Shown here: one piece after another, positions 1-6,245 of the stretch
Layout of the letters: every line of letters begins with the position of its first letter
How positions within the stretch are numbered: the first letter of the stretch is position 1
NCBI GenBank assembly: GCA_937969415.1
Contig: CALBWK010000066.1
Coordinates: 1 to 32,792 of the forward strand
Source: an uncultured Saprospiraceae bacterium
Lineage (GTDB): Bacteria > Bacteroidota > Bacteroidia > Chitinophagales > Saprospiraceae
DNA length: 32,792 nt
Direction: 5' to 3'
Notes under the pieces: generated by a model
The model's input: the letters and a program-made list of their open reading frames with translations, nothing else
The model's database searches: none
Told to the model about the DNA's origin: nothing
Program-made: the position numbers and the translations under genes

Positions 1-24
1 GGAATTTGGGGGAGTGGTGGTGTA

Positions 25-42
25 GTTATAGGGTAGTTATCG
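25..42 (+). repeat. Right-end (R'-like) boxes of a preceding attC-like site
   Basis: Two GTTAT boxes, GTTATAG at 25-31 and GTTATCG at 36-42, sit just before the first gene. They match the 3' boxes of the complete palindromes at 776-861 (GTTATCT) and 2411-2472 (GTTATAG). The rest of this site would lie outside the window. The distance from the second box to the ATG at 60 (24 bases) equals that seen for the next gene. The assignment rests on similarity to the other sites. Confidence 0.4.
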
Positions 43-59
43 ACAAGAATGAGAAAAAC

Positions 60-755
60 ATGAACTTCTATGAATCAACAACTTTCGGCTTAAGAGTCAC
101 ACTTTATGACTTAAAAAGCACTCAAATAACCAATATCAAAATCAGATTAATTCCTATGATTCATATTGGAGAACAACGATACTATAAAGAAGTTGAAAAT
201 GTATTATTTGACACAGATATGATTCTGTATGAAGGATTCAAAATAAGAAACAATCAACTAAGGGTTAAGAATAGAAAAGTCTTGGCTAAAAGATTGAAAT
301 TAGTCACTCAAGCTCAGTTTGATTTAAAGCAATTCAAGAACAAATTGGTACATGCGGATTTCGATTCTGAAACTGCAAAAGAAAAATGGAAAAAGCTACC
401 TCTTTATGACAGACTCAAATCAAGTATATTTTTCCCTATTTATATGTATTTCCAAGATAGAACATTAACAAGAGCAAAATTTGTAAAGTACTTTATGAAA
501 TCAAACGTTGATATTGACAAAAGTGAAGGTCCAATGTTTGACAAGAAAGAAAGATTAAAAAATTACTTTCATTATGAGAGAGACGAAGTCTTATTCAAAC
601 AGATCGATAAAACTATAGAACAGAATAAAAGAGAAACAATGCATATGTCAATAGTTTATGGAGCAGGACATATGGAATCAATATTCAGATACTTAAGTCG
701 TAAATATGAATACAAAGCACTCAGTGGAGAATTTATTGATGTTTTTACAACATAA
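60..755 (+). CDS. TraB/GumN (PrgY)-like family protein, cassette gene 1
   Basis: A 231-residue protein if started at the ATG at 60; a longer TTG-started reading from base 6 is open but would run through the preceding recombination-site-like sequence, so the ATG is preferred. It shows the N-terminal pattern of TraB/GumN proteins (PMIHIGEQRYYKEVENVL, then an acidic DMILYEG strand) and the matching C-terminal element (VYGAGHMESIF followed by an RKYEY strand). The middle, rich in Lys and aromatic residues, is not recognised. TraB/GumN/TIKI proteins are thought to be metal-dependent peptidases or pheromone-shutdown factors; the substrate here is unknown. No signal peptide or membrane segment is obvious. 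The ATG lies 24 bases after a GTTATCG box at 36-42, and the stop lies 20 bases before the palindromic site at 776, as expected for a gene filling an integron-type cassette. Confidence 0.65.
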   Translation: MNFYESTTFGLRVTLYDLKSTQITNIKIRLIPMIHIGEQRYYKEVENVLFDTDMILYEGFKIRNNQLRVKNRKVLAKRLKLVTQAQFDLKQFKNKLVHADFDSETAKEKWKKLPLYDRLKSSIFFPIYMYFQDRTLTRAKFVKYFMKSNVDIDKSEGPMFDKKERLKNYFHYERDEVLFKQIDKTIEQNKRETMHMSIVYGAGHMESIFRYLSRKYEYKALSGEFIDVFTT

Positions 756-775
756 AACAGATATGAAATCCAGTC

Positions 776-861
776 GATAACACTAGATATCATTCCATAC
801 TTATCTGCAAATGCTCAAGAGCTAAACACATAAGTACAGAAGATTTCATTATTCGTTATCT
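776..861 (+). repeat. attC-like palindromic site A between cassettes 1 and 2
   Basis: An imperfect palindrome bounded by CGATAAC (776-782) and GTTATCT (855-861). Inside, TACTTAT pairs with ATAAGTA, and the outer parts of the arms pair imperfectly around an AT-rich loop. This is the layout of an integron attC site: outer R''/R' boxes with the recombining G|TT, inner arms and a variable terminal loop. The 17 bases gataacactagatatca are repeated exactly at the start of site B, which suggests one family of sites. The next ATG is 24 bases after the R' box. Confidence 0.55.
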
Positions 862-878
862 CTAATTAGAATTCAAAA

Positions 879-1523
879 ATGAAATTGACAGATAAAGAAT
901 TATTCGAATTAATACACTTAACACAGAGGCCAGGTATGTACATTGGCAACAGTGAAATTAAATCGATTGAAGCTTTTCTAATTGGTTATGATTTCGGAAG
1001 AAAAGGCGAAGTCAGAATCCATAGACAACTAATCAAATTCATATTTGATAATCATCGCAACATTAAAGAAATTGCTGATTTAGAAAAACGAAATGTTCAT
1101 TTATTACAATTGCAGTTAGATATACTCTCAAAAGAATTAAACAAAGCAGAATTACAGATTTTTAAAGAAGAAACAATGAAGTTCTTTATTAATGTATCAG
1201 ACAATGAAAATAAATCTCAATACAAGAGCTATATGAAAAATGAAATTATCGAAATTCTTAAGACAGATTTAAGCCAAATAAATTTATCAACAAATAAATT
1301 AATTATTCCCAGTCGAATTGGGTCTTTTGCGAAACAAATAAATGAATGGTAAGGAAAAAATTTTGATGATGAAACAATAAAACAACTAAATTCAATCAAT
1401 GAATTACAAATAGAGAAGCAGGTTTTACTGATGAAGAACTCAAATGCAAATGATATAAATAGCAAAATAATTTCAGCTTCAAATAGCTTGCTTGAACGAT
1501 TAAGAATAGACAAAGAAAACTAG
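879..1523 (+). pseudogene. RPGMYIG-motif hypothetical protein interrupted by a stop codon, cassette gene 2
   Basis: The frame from the ATG at 879 runs 157 codons to a TAA at 1350-1352, then continues open in the same frame for 56 more codons to TAG at 1521-1523. That second stop sits directly against the next palindromic site, where the original stop is expected. The post-stop stretch has the same Asn/Lys/Glu-rich, helix-forming composition as the part before it, so a single nonsense change in a gene of about 214 codons is the simplest reading. The N-terminus carries RPGMYIG followed by SIEAFLIGYDFG, a pattern I associate with small uncharacterised bacterial proteins; it also resembles the GyrB N-terminal RPGMYIG, but no other GyrB feature is present. 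The remainder looks alpha-helical and possibly coiled-coil. Function unknown. The 157-residue product may still be made. Confidence 0.6.
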
Positions 1524-1590
1524 AGATAACACTAGATATCAGATCATATCTCTTTGTACCTCAGAGAGACGATCGATATAATTATCCGTA
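1524..1590 (+). repeat. attC-like palindromic site B, degenerate
   Basis: Begins AGATAAC (1524-1530), immediately after the TAG stop at 1521-1523, and closes with ATTATCC (1581-1587), one base off the GTTATC box of the other sites. The first 17 bases after the leading A match site A exactly. The arms pair imperfectly: GATAACACTAGATATC on the left against a right arm whose reverse complement reads GATAATTATATCGATC. The altered GTT suggests the site may no longer recombine. Confidence 0.45.
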
Positions 1591-1874
1591 TCGGTCATAC
1601 CAGAGCCTCTCCCGACAACCAAATCTCGAAAGAACTAAAACAAGTAAATCAACAAATCATTCCTTAGACTAAACTGGGAGCAAAACGATTTTGCTAACTC
1701 AATATCTTCAGATTTTCTGAATTTTAATACATAAACTATAGTAATTCAACAAAACGTTTTTGCGCAATTCAGAAAATGAAAATAATTTAAAGTAATGAAA
1801 GATATTAAGCTTAAGATTCATTTAACAGAAGCATAAACTGATTGAATTAAACAAATCCATTTAAAAAGCCTGAA
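1591..1874. other. Non-coding stretch with inverted repeats before cassette gene 3
   Basis: No convincing gene is present. It contains a 12-bp perfect inverted repeat, attttctgaatt (1712-1723) with aattcagaaaat (1766-1777), and two similar short palindromes, GCAAAACGATTTTGC (1680-1694) and a related copy near 1751-1763. It lacks clear GTTATC-type end boxes, so it is either a decayed site or cassette or the regulatory leader of the gene at 1875. Confidence 0.35.
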
Positions 1875-2396
1875 ATGCGATCAATTACTCTAAACATTAT
1901 AAACATTTCGATTAAGATTCAGAGACTAATCGTTCTAATTTTAGCATCAGCTATTGCATCAATTGCTTTTATAAATTTGTGGTTTTTAGGTGCACCGATA
2001 TTGTACATCTTGTATATTGCCTATTGTATACTTAGTTCTAAAGCTAAACTAACCTCAGATATAGAAATTTTAAGATACGACTTTAAAACCCAAGTAGTTA
2101 AACTTGTTAAACCAATAAGCATAAAAACCTGTTGGGATTATTCTCACACTGAAGGTGCTAAATATCCTTTTTTAGAAACTGCCAAAGTTGTGGCTGGTCA
2201 AAATGTAATAAATGTGTACATCGAAATAAAGGGTAAGTTAAACTCTAGAATCAAGTTTCTTGACCAAATAAAATATAGCTCTGTATTTCCAAATGAAATA
2301 GAATATCAGAAACAAAATGTCGATTTAGATGAATATATTCCTATTCATAATTATAGAAAACTATTAGCATTCTTAGACAAGGATACAGAATCTTAA
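1875..2396 (+). CDS. Small membrane protein of unknown function, cassette gene 3
   Basis: A 173-residue protein. Two closely spaced hydrophobic segments (about residues 17-37 and 38-55) form a likely helical hairpin, followed by a soluble domain of about 115 residues that looks mainly beta-stranded (LRYDFKTQVVKLVKP, VINVYIEIKG) and ends in acidic residues. I do not recognise the family. It lies on the same strand as its neighbours, is preceded by about 285 bases without a gene, and stops 14 bases before the complete palindromic site at 2411. Unlike the genes at 60, 879 and 2492, its start is not at a fixed distance from a GTTAT box, so it may have its own promoter or have lost its left site. 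Confidence 0.6.
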   Translation: MRSITLNIINISIKIQRLIVLILASAIASIAFINLWFLGAPILYILYIAYCILSSKAKLTSDIEILRYDFKTQVVKLVKPISIKTCWDYSHTEGAKYPFLETAKVVAGQNVINVYIEIKGKLNSRIKFLDQIKYSSVFPNEIEYQKQNVDLDEYIPIHNYRKLLAFLDKDTES

Positions 2397-2410
2397 AAAT
2401 GAAATACGAC

Positions 2411-2472
2411 CGATAACAGTGTGATCACAGCATACCTTTCGGGATACGCTGTATACACGTAATCCGTTATAG
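2411..2472 (+). repeat. attC-like palindromic site C, best preserved
   Basis: A 62-bp site bounded by CGATAAC (2411-2417) and GTTATAG (2466-2472). The inner arms pair well: GTGTGATCACAGCATACC on the left against GGGATACGCTGTATACAC on the right, with a short TTTC loop. On the right the inner arm and end box are separated by eight bases (GTAATCC region), against about two on the left. That asymmetry, which leaves unpaired bases on one strand of the folded hairpin, is a hallmark of real attC sites. It separates the stop at 2396 from the ATG at 2492. Confidence 0.6.
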
Positions 2473-2491
2473 AGAAATTAAAATCACAAAT

Positions 2492-2920
2492 ATGAGAAGG
2501 ACAACGGAAATTCGGATTCAATTACCTGATCATAAGAACCTTGAGAGTTTATTTGGTGATGACTTACCAAAATTTGAAATAAGGTATAAATCTAACCCAA
2601 GCATATGGGAATTTAGAAGTCAAAATTTCAAACATAGTCTCTATTATGATTCAAAGAAATCAAGCAAAATAGTTTCTGTTGAGGATAAACTATCCAAAAG
2701 AGCAATAAGTTGGTATGTTCTAATTCTTGTACTTCTTGGGCTGGTAATATATTTTAGAATGCAAGGCAAATTTGAGTTGAAGTTTTCTTGGTATATGATC
2801 TTATCTACGGCTTTGACAGCTTGGATAATAACGAAACTGGGTATTGGATTAAAAGACCAATTTGAAGATGACCACAATTATCTTGTGAAATACTTTTCTA
2901 AGTACGAGTCAATTAATTGA
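2492..2920 (+). CDS. Small membrane protein of unknown function, cassette gene 4
   Basis: A 142-residue protein with a soluble N-terminal part (residues 1-70), two predicted membrane helices (about 71-89, WYVLILVLLGLVIYF, and 98-118, ending in WIITKLGIGL) and a short charged tail. The family is not recognised. The ATG is 26 bases after the GTTATAG box of site C, and the TGA (2918-2920) overlaps the start of a GATAAC box, so the gene fills its cassette end to end. It converges on the mscS-like gene, whose stop is only 18 bases away, leaving no room for a separate terminator. Confidence 0.6.
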   Translation: MRRTTEIRIQLPDHKNLESLFGDDLPKFEIRYKSNPSIWEFRSQNFKHSLYYDSKKSSKIVSVEDKLSKRAISWYVLILVLLGLVIYFRMQGKFELKFSWYMILSTALTAWIITKLGIGLKDQFEDDHNYLVKYFSKYESIN

Positions 2921-2938
2921 GATAACGAAACACTCTCC
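2920..2938 (+). repeat. Truncated attC-like left half (GATAAC) at the end of the array
   Basis: AGATAACGAAACAC directly overlaps the stop of the gene at 2492-2920 and matches the left ends of sites A-C. No matching GTTATC arm follows: the sequence passes straight into the 3' end of the mscS-like gene on the opposite strand. It is interpreted as the truncated or degenerate last site, marking the junction between accessory array and chromosome. Confidence 0.35.
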
Positions 2939-4267
2939 CTACTCCTTTATACTCCTGACCACCCTCTGCGGGAATGGTATCACAATGCCTTCTTCTCTAA
3001 ACAACTTATCAATCTCCAAACGTATATCACTCTTGATATCTTCGATGATCATAAGATTTCTCGTAAAAAAGTACAATGTAAAATCTAAAGACGATTCTCC
3101 GAAATCTTGGAAGCGAACGAATGGGGATGGAAAGTCAATGATATAAGGATTGTCTTTGACGGATTTGAGCAGCAGCTCTTTGACAACAGTCGTATCCGTT
3201 CCATAGGCAACACCGACATTAATTTCAAATCTTACTTTGTCATTGTTGTGGTTCCAGTTGATGACTTTTTCATTGACCAGTTTGTGATTGGGTAGTAGAA
3301 GGTCTATGTTGCCTCTAGTTTCCATACGTGTAGATCGCAGGCCTATCTCTTTGACGGTACCCACTTGACCATCTACCTCCAGCACATCCCCTACAGATAC
3401 ACTCCGCTCAAAGAGCAATACCAGACCTGAGATAAAATCATTGAAGGTCTGCTGTAACCCGAGCCCTATACCCACCAACAAAGCCGCCGCTCCACCGAGT
3501 AACAAACTCATATTAATACCAAAGGCACCTAGGGCAAAAATGATGGCGATGACATAGACAATGTACTTGACTAATTGATTAATCGCGTAGCGTGAGCCCA
3601 CCTCCATCTTTCTCGTCTTGTATATACCAAGAAGAAAGAGCTGAGTAATACCCCACACAACCAATCGCGCTATCATAATAACAAGTAGTGCATACAGGAT
3701 ATTTGATACACCAAACTTGACTATCTCTCCGTTGATGGTCTTCTGATACAAGGTGAGATCCCAGTTAAAATTTCTAATGAGATAACTGGCGATGATGAGG
3801 TAGAAAACATACTTAAGGGTGGCTTTGGCACTGGACTCTGAAGTGTCGACTAGAGTAGTGGCTTCGCTTTGATTGGATTCACTTCTTACATAATAGTTGT
3901 GAATAAATAGATTAGACAAGAGCCAATGGAATAGACGCATCACCTGTACAAAGGTCGCGGCCCGCACTAGGGTCAATACACTTATCCTTATATGTTCTTT
4001 TTGATAAATGACAAAATCTAGGCTTAGAATGAGTACTAGGCAGAGTAAAAACAGAAGTAAGGCTAGGCCTCTAAAAAGTTTGTTGAGTTTAAGCCGCTCT
4101 ATTTCATTTATTTCAGTGATCGTAAATACTTGCGGGAAGAATTTACGAAGCGTAATCCTATATATCGTAAATAATAAAAAGACAAGTGCAATCGCCATCG
4201 CCAACTGACCGACAGTAATATCCCTGTCGCCAATCTGGAAAAGTGCATATAGCAGTATGTCTTTCAT
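2939..4267 (-). CDS. MscS-family mechanosensitive ion channel
   Basis: A 442-residue inner-membrane protein that opens under membrane tension to release solutes after osmotic downshock. Several N-terminal membrane helices (roughly residues 15-35, 68-90, 95-120, 150-165 and 185-215) precede the conserved MscS core: the pore helix rich in Gly and Ala (LLLGGAAALLVGIGLGLQQTF), the beta domain (SVGDVLEVDGQVGTVKEIGLRSTRMETRGNI shown in part: GDVLEV, GTVKEIGLRST, LLLPNHKLVNEKVINW) and the C-terminal alpha/beta domain. It is larger than E. coli MscS and has extra N-terminal helices, like the MscK/YbdG side of the family, so the exact subtype is open. It is last in a minus-strand run with rsmG and the glycosyltransferase, 60 bases after rsmG. 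The ATG at 4267 is a normal start. Confidence 0.9.
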   Translation of the reverse strand: MKDILLYALFQIGDRDITVGQLAMAIALVFLLFTIYRITLRKFFPQVFTITEINEIERLKLNKLFRGLALLLFLLCLVLILSLDFVIYQKEHIRISVLTLVRAATFVQVMRLFHWLLSNLFIHNYYVRSESNQSEATTLVDTSESSAKATLKYVFYLIIASYLIRNFNWDLTLYQKTINGEIVKFGVSNILYALLVIMIARLVVWGITQLFLLGIYKTRKMEVGSRYAINQLVKYIVYVIAIIFALGAFGINMSLLLGGAAALLVGIGLGLQQTFNDFISGLVLLFERSVSVGDVLEVDGQVGTVKEIGLRSTRMETRGNIDLLLPNHKLVNEKVINWNHNNDKVRFEINVGVAYGTDTTVVKELLLKSVKDNPYIIDFPSPFVRFQDFGESSLDFTLYFFTRNLMIIEDIKSDIRLEIDKLFREEGIVIPFPQRVVRSIKE

Positions 4268-4327
4268 CTTCTTAAAGCTAGCTAATAGAGATTACAAAGT
4301 ATGTTTAAAATTGGAGTTTCTACTCTG

Positions 4328-4966
4328 TTACAATTGCGCATAGACAAGGGATTTGGTTTCAAAAAAATCCTCCTCGTAGTAATCAGTTAGAGCCACTTGC
4401 TCGAAATAACCTTGCTTATTGACCTCCTGTAATTCCTCTGTGAGATCACCTCCCTTAAGGGTGATGAGTCCATTGGGCAGGGCATTGCGGTGATCTTTGG
4501 ATATAAGATGTCTACACTGTGGGATGAGTTTGTTCATCCTCGTTACCGCTCTAGCCAGTACAAAGTCAAAGGTTTGCTTCAGTTCTTCTGACCGCTTCTG
4601 ATATCCTACGGCATTTTTTAATCCTAGTGCTTGTATGACCTCATTGACGACGCCTATTTTTTTAGCAGTACCATCGATGAGTAGAAACCGACATTGTGGA
4701 AAGAGTATAGCCAGCGGTAAGCCGGGGAAGCCTCCACCTGTACCCAGATCGACCAGCTCCGTATCTTCTACAAATGAGGTAAACTTTGCGATGGCAAGAC
4801 TGTGGAGTATATGTTTGATGTAGAGCTCTTGGATGTCTTTACGAGAGATGACATTGACTTTCTGATTGAGCTCGAGATAGAGTGGCCCCATCTGCGTGAA
4901 CTGGTCTTTTTGTAGCTCCGTCAGTTGGGGGAAATAATGAAATATCTGTTCTAAATCTTTTACCAC
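4328..4966 (-). CDS. rsmG: 16S rRNA (guanine-527-N7)-methyltransferase RsmG
   Basis: A 212-residue SAM-dependent methyltransferase that modifies G527 in the 530 loop of 16S rRNA. Family features in order: the N-terminal pattern with LNQKVNVISRKD and the LYIKHILHSLAI stretch (residues 33-60), the SAM-binding loop VDLGTGGGFPGLPLAI (72-87), and the DFVLARAV motif after the second acidic strand. Length is normal. The start is GTG at 4966, overlapping the upstream glycosyltransferase stop by 7 bases (…GTGGTAA…), which suggests translational coupling. Loss of RsmG is known to give low-level streptomycin resistance. The C-terminus is typical, with a KSLVY tail. Confidence 0.93.
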   Translation of the reverse strand: MVKDLEQIFHYFPQLTELQKDQFTQMGPLYLELNQKVNVISRKDIQELYIKHILHSLAIAKFTSFVEDTELVDLGTGGGFPGLPLAILFPQCRFLLIDGTAKKIGVVNEVIQALGLKNAVGYQKRSEELKQTFDFVLARAVTRMNKLIPQCRHLISKDHRNALPNGLITLKGGDLTEELQEVNKQGYFEQVALTDYYEEDFFETKSLVYAQL

Positions 4967-6045
4967 TCTTTCTTTTTTGGGAAAAGTACTGAAAAGCTGA
5001 ATACAACATAATAGACCGCCAGCGCTAAATCAAAAATGGGGAACAATAATGGATGAAACTGTGTCTCTAATCGTCGGCAAAGCTTACTTACAATTGGGGC
5101 CAAGCAAAGCAGTCTCAGTGCAAACAGTGTCCAGCCCACTATCACCTTGGCGCTAAAAAGGCTCCAGAAGAACAAGGCGTAGAATCCTATGTGACTTAGA
5201 GAATAACCACTTAGCAGGAGTATAGTGCTTAGTTTGTAGCTAGTTGCTGTACTATAGTGTCTCCTCTTTTGTTGTATATACTTGCTCCAAGTAGGCTCGG
5301 CTTCTGTCTGTACGAAGCTAAGGGGGTCTATACAAATGGTTGTATTATCTGGGGTAGCCATTTGCATCACTGTAAGGTCGTCATCTCCAGAAGAGAGGTG
5401 CTGATAACGATCCAGGTAGGCCTTGCTGAGCAGTGCTTTATCATAGCACAGATTACGGCCGACACCCATATAAGGTCTGCCCCTAAGTGCAAAGGAGAGA
5501 TAGAGGAGCGCCGTCATCCAAGCTTCAAAATGCGACCACCAGCTGACTAGCGTTTTATGGGCTCTATAAGGGCTGTAGCCTAATATGAGCTTGTGTTTGG
5601 ACGTATTTCTGGCCTGAATCATCGTCTCTAACCATCGAGAAGTTAAGGGACGGCAGTCAGAATCGGTCAGAATGACCCACTGATGTCTGCTTTTAACAAT
5701 TCCTTCCCACAAAGCTTGCCTTTTGCCTATGTTATTTTGCTTAACTTCGTGTACGAAAAGATTCCTCTTTTCATTATCTATCGTTTTTAGGATTTTGAGG
5801 GTGTCATCTGTGGAATAATCATCAGCAATGTGGATTGTATACGCAGAGTGTGCTTGGTTTAAGATGTTTGGCAGGTTTTCTTTGAGAAGATGTCCAGCAT
5901 TTTTGGCACAAATGACGATGCTGATCGGCTCTGTAGGTGTTTGGTCAGAAGCGTTATTTGGAGATTTGTAATCAGATAGGGCCTTAAAGAAGTAATACCA
6001 ATATATCAGCTGAACTAAGGCACTGATAATCAAAAGAATAGTCAT
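4960..6045 (-). CDS. Family 2 glycosyltransferase, membrane-associated
   Basis: A 361-residue processive-type GT2 enzyme. An N-terminal membrane helix (residues 2-20) is followed by the GT-A fold: the nucleotide-binding start ISIVICAKNAG (41-51), the ADDYSTDDT loop (74-82), the metal-binding DSD (128-130), the acceptor-site GDDD (220-223) and a QKRRHYSTAT element (259-268), which is the QxxRW-like site with His in place of Trp. Two to three C-terminal membrane helices follow (about 272-355). It most likely transfers a sugar to a lipid or polysaccharide on the cytoplasmic face; the sugar cannot be told from sequence. First gene of the glycosyltransferase-rsmG-mscS run, so its promoter should lie in 6046-6245. 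Confidence 0.87.
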   Translation of the reverse strand: MTILLIISALVQLIYWYYFFKALSDYKSPNNASDQTPTEPISIVICAKNAGHLLKENLPNILNQAHSAYTIHIADDYSTDDTLKILKTIDNEKRNLFVHEVKQNNIGKRQALWEGIVKSRHQWVILTDSDCRPLTSRWLETMIQARNTSKHKLILGYSPYRAHKTLVSWWSHFEAWMTALLYLSFALRGRPYMGVGRNLCYDKALLSKAYLDRYQHLSSGDDDLTVMQMATPDNTTICIDPLSFVQTEAEPTWSKYIQQKRRHYSTATSYKLSTILLLSGYSLSHIGFYALFFWSLFSAKVIVGWTLFALRLLCLAPIVSKLCRRLETQFHPLLFPIFDLALAVYYVVFSFSVLFPKKKEW

Positions 6046-6218
6046 CTGGTTTACAAAAGATCCTGTGATAGATGTAAACGTAAAGATATTTTATCTTGTC
6101 TACGTTATAGTTAAGTGTGTCTAAATCTAGACTTTCTAGTAGTATCTATCCCGAAAAATCACTGAAAACAACTTAAATAGCTAATAATTCGACATCTATA
6201 TATTATATTTTATAATAA

Positions 6219-6226
6219 TATATTTG
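6219..6226 (+). promoter_or_regulatory. Possible Bacteroidota -7 element for porU2-like gene
   Basis: TATATTTG matches the Bacteroidota -7 consensus TAnnTTTG and lies 20 bases before the ATG at 6246. The surroundings are a long AT-rich run and I cannot find a clear -33 TTG partner, so this is tentative. The 200-base gap 6046-6245 must also carry the divergent promoter for the glycosyltransferase operon. Confidence 0.3.
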
Positions 6227-6245
6227 TTGATTAACACGATGTATA

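Noticed and set aside
879-960. GyrB-like gene suggested by RPGMYIG
   Set aside because: Only this short motif matches; no other gyrase/GHKL motif (such as GxxGxG or the DNA gate region) follows.
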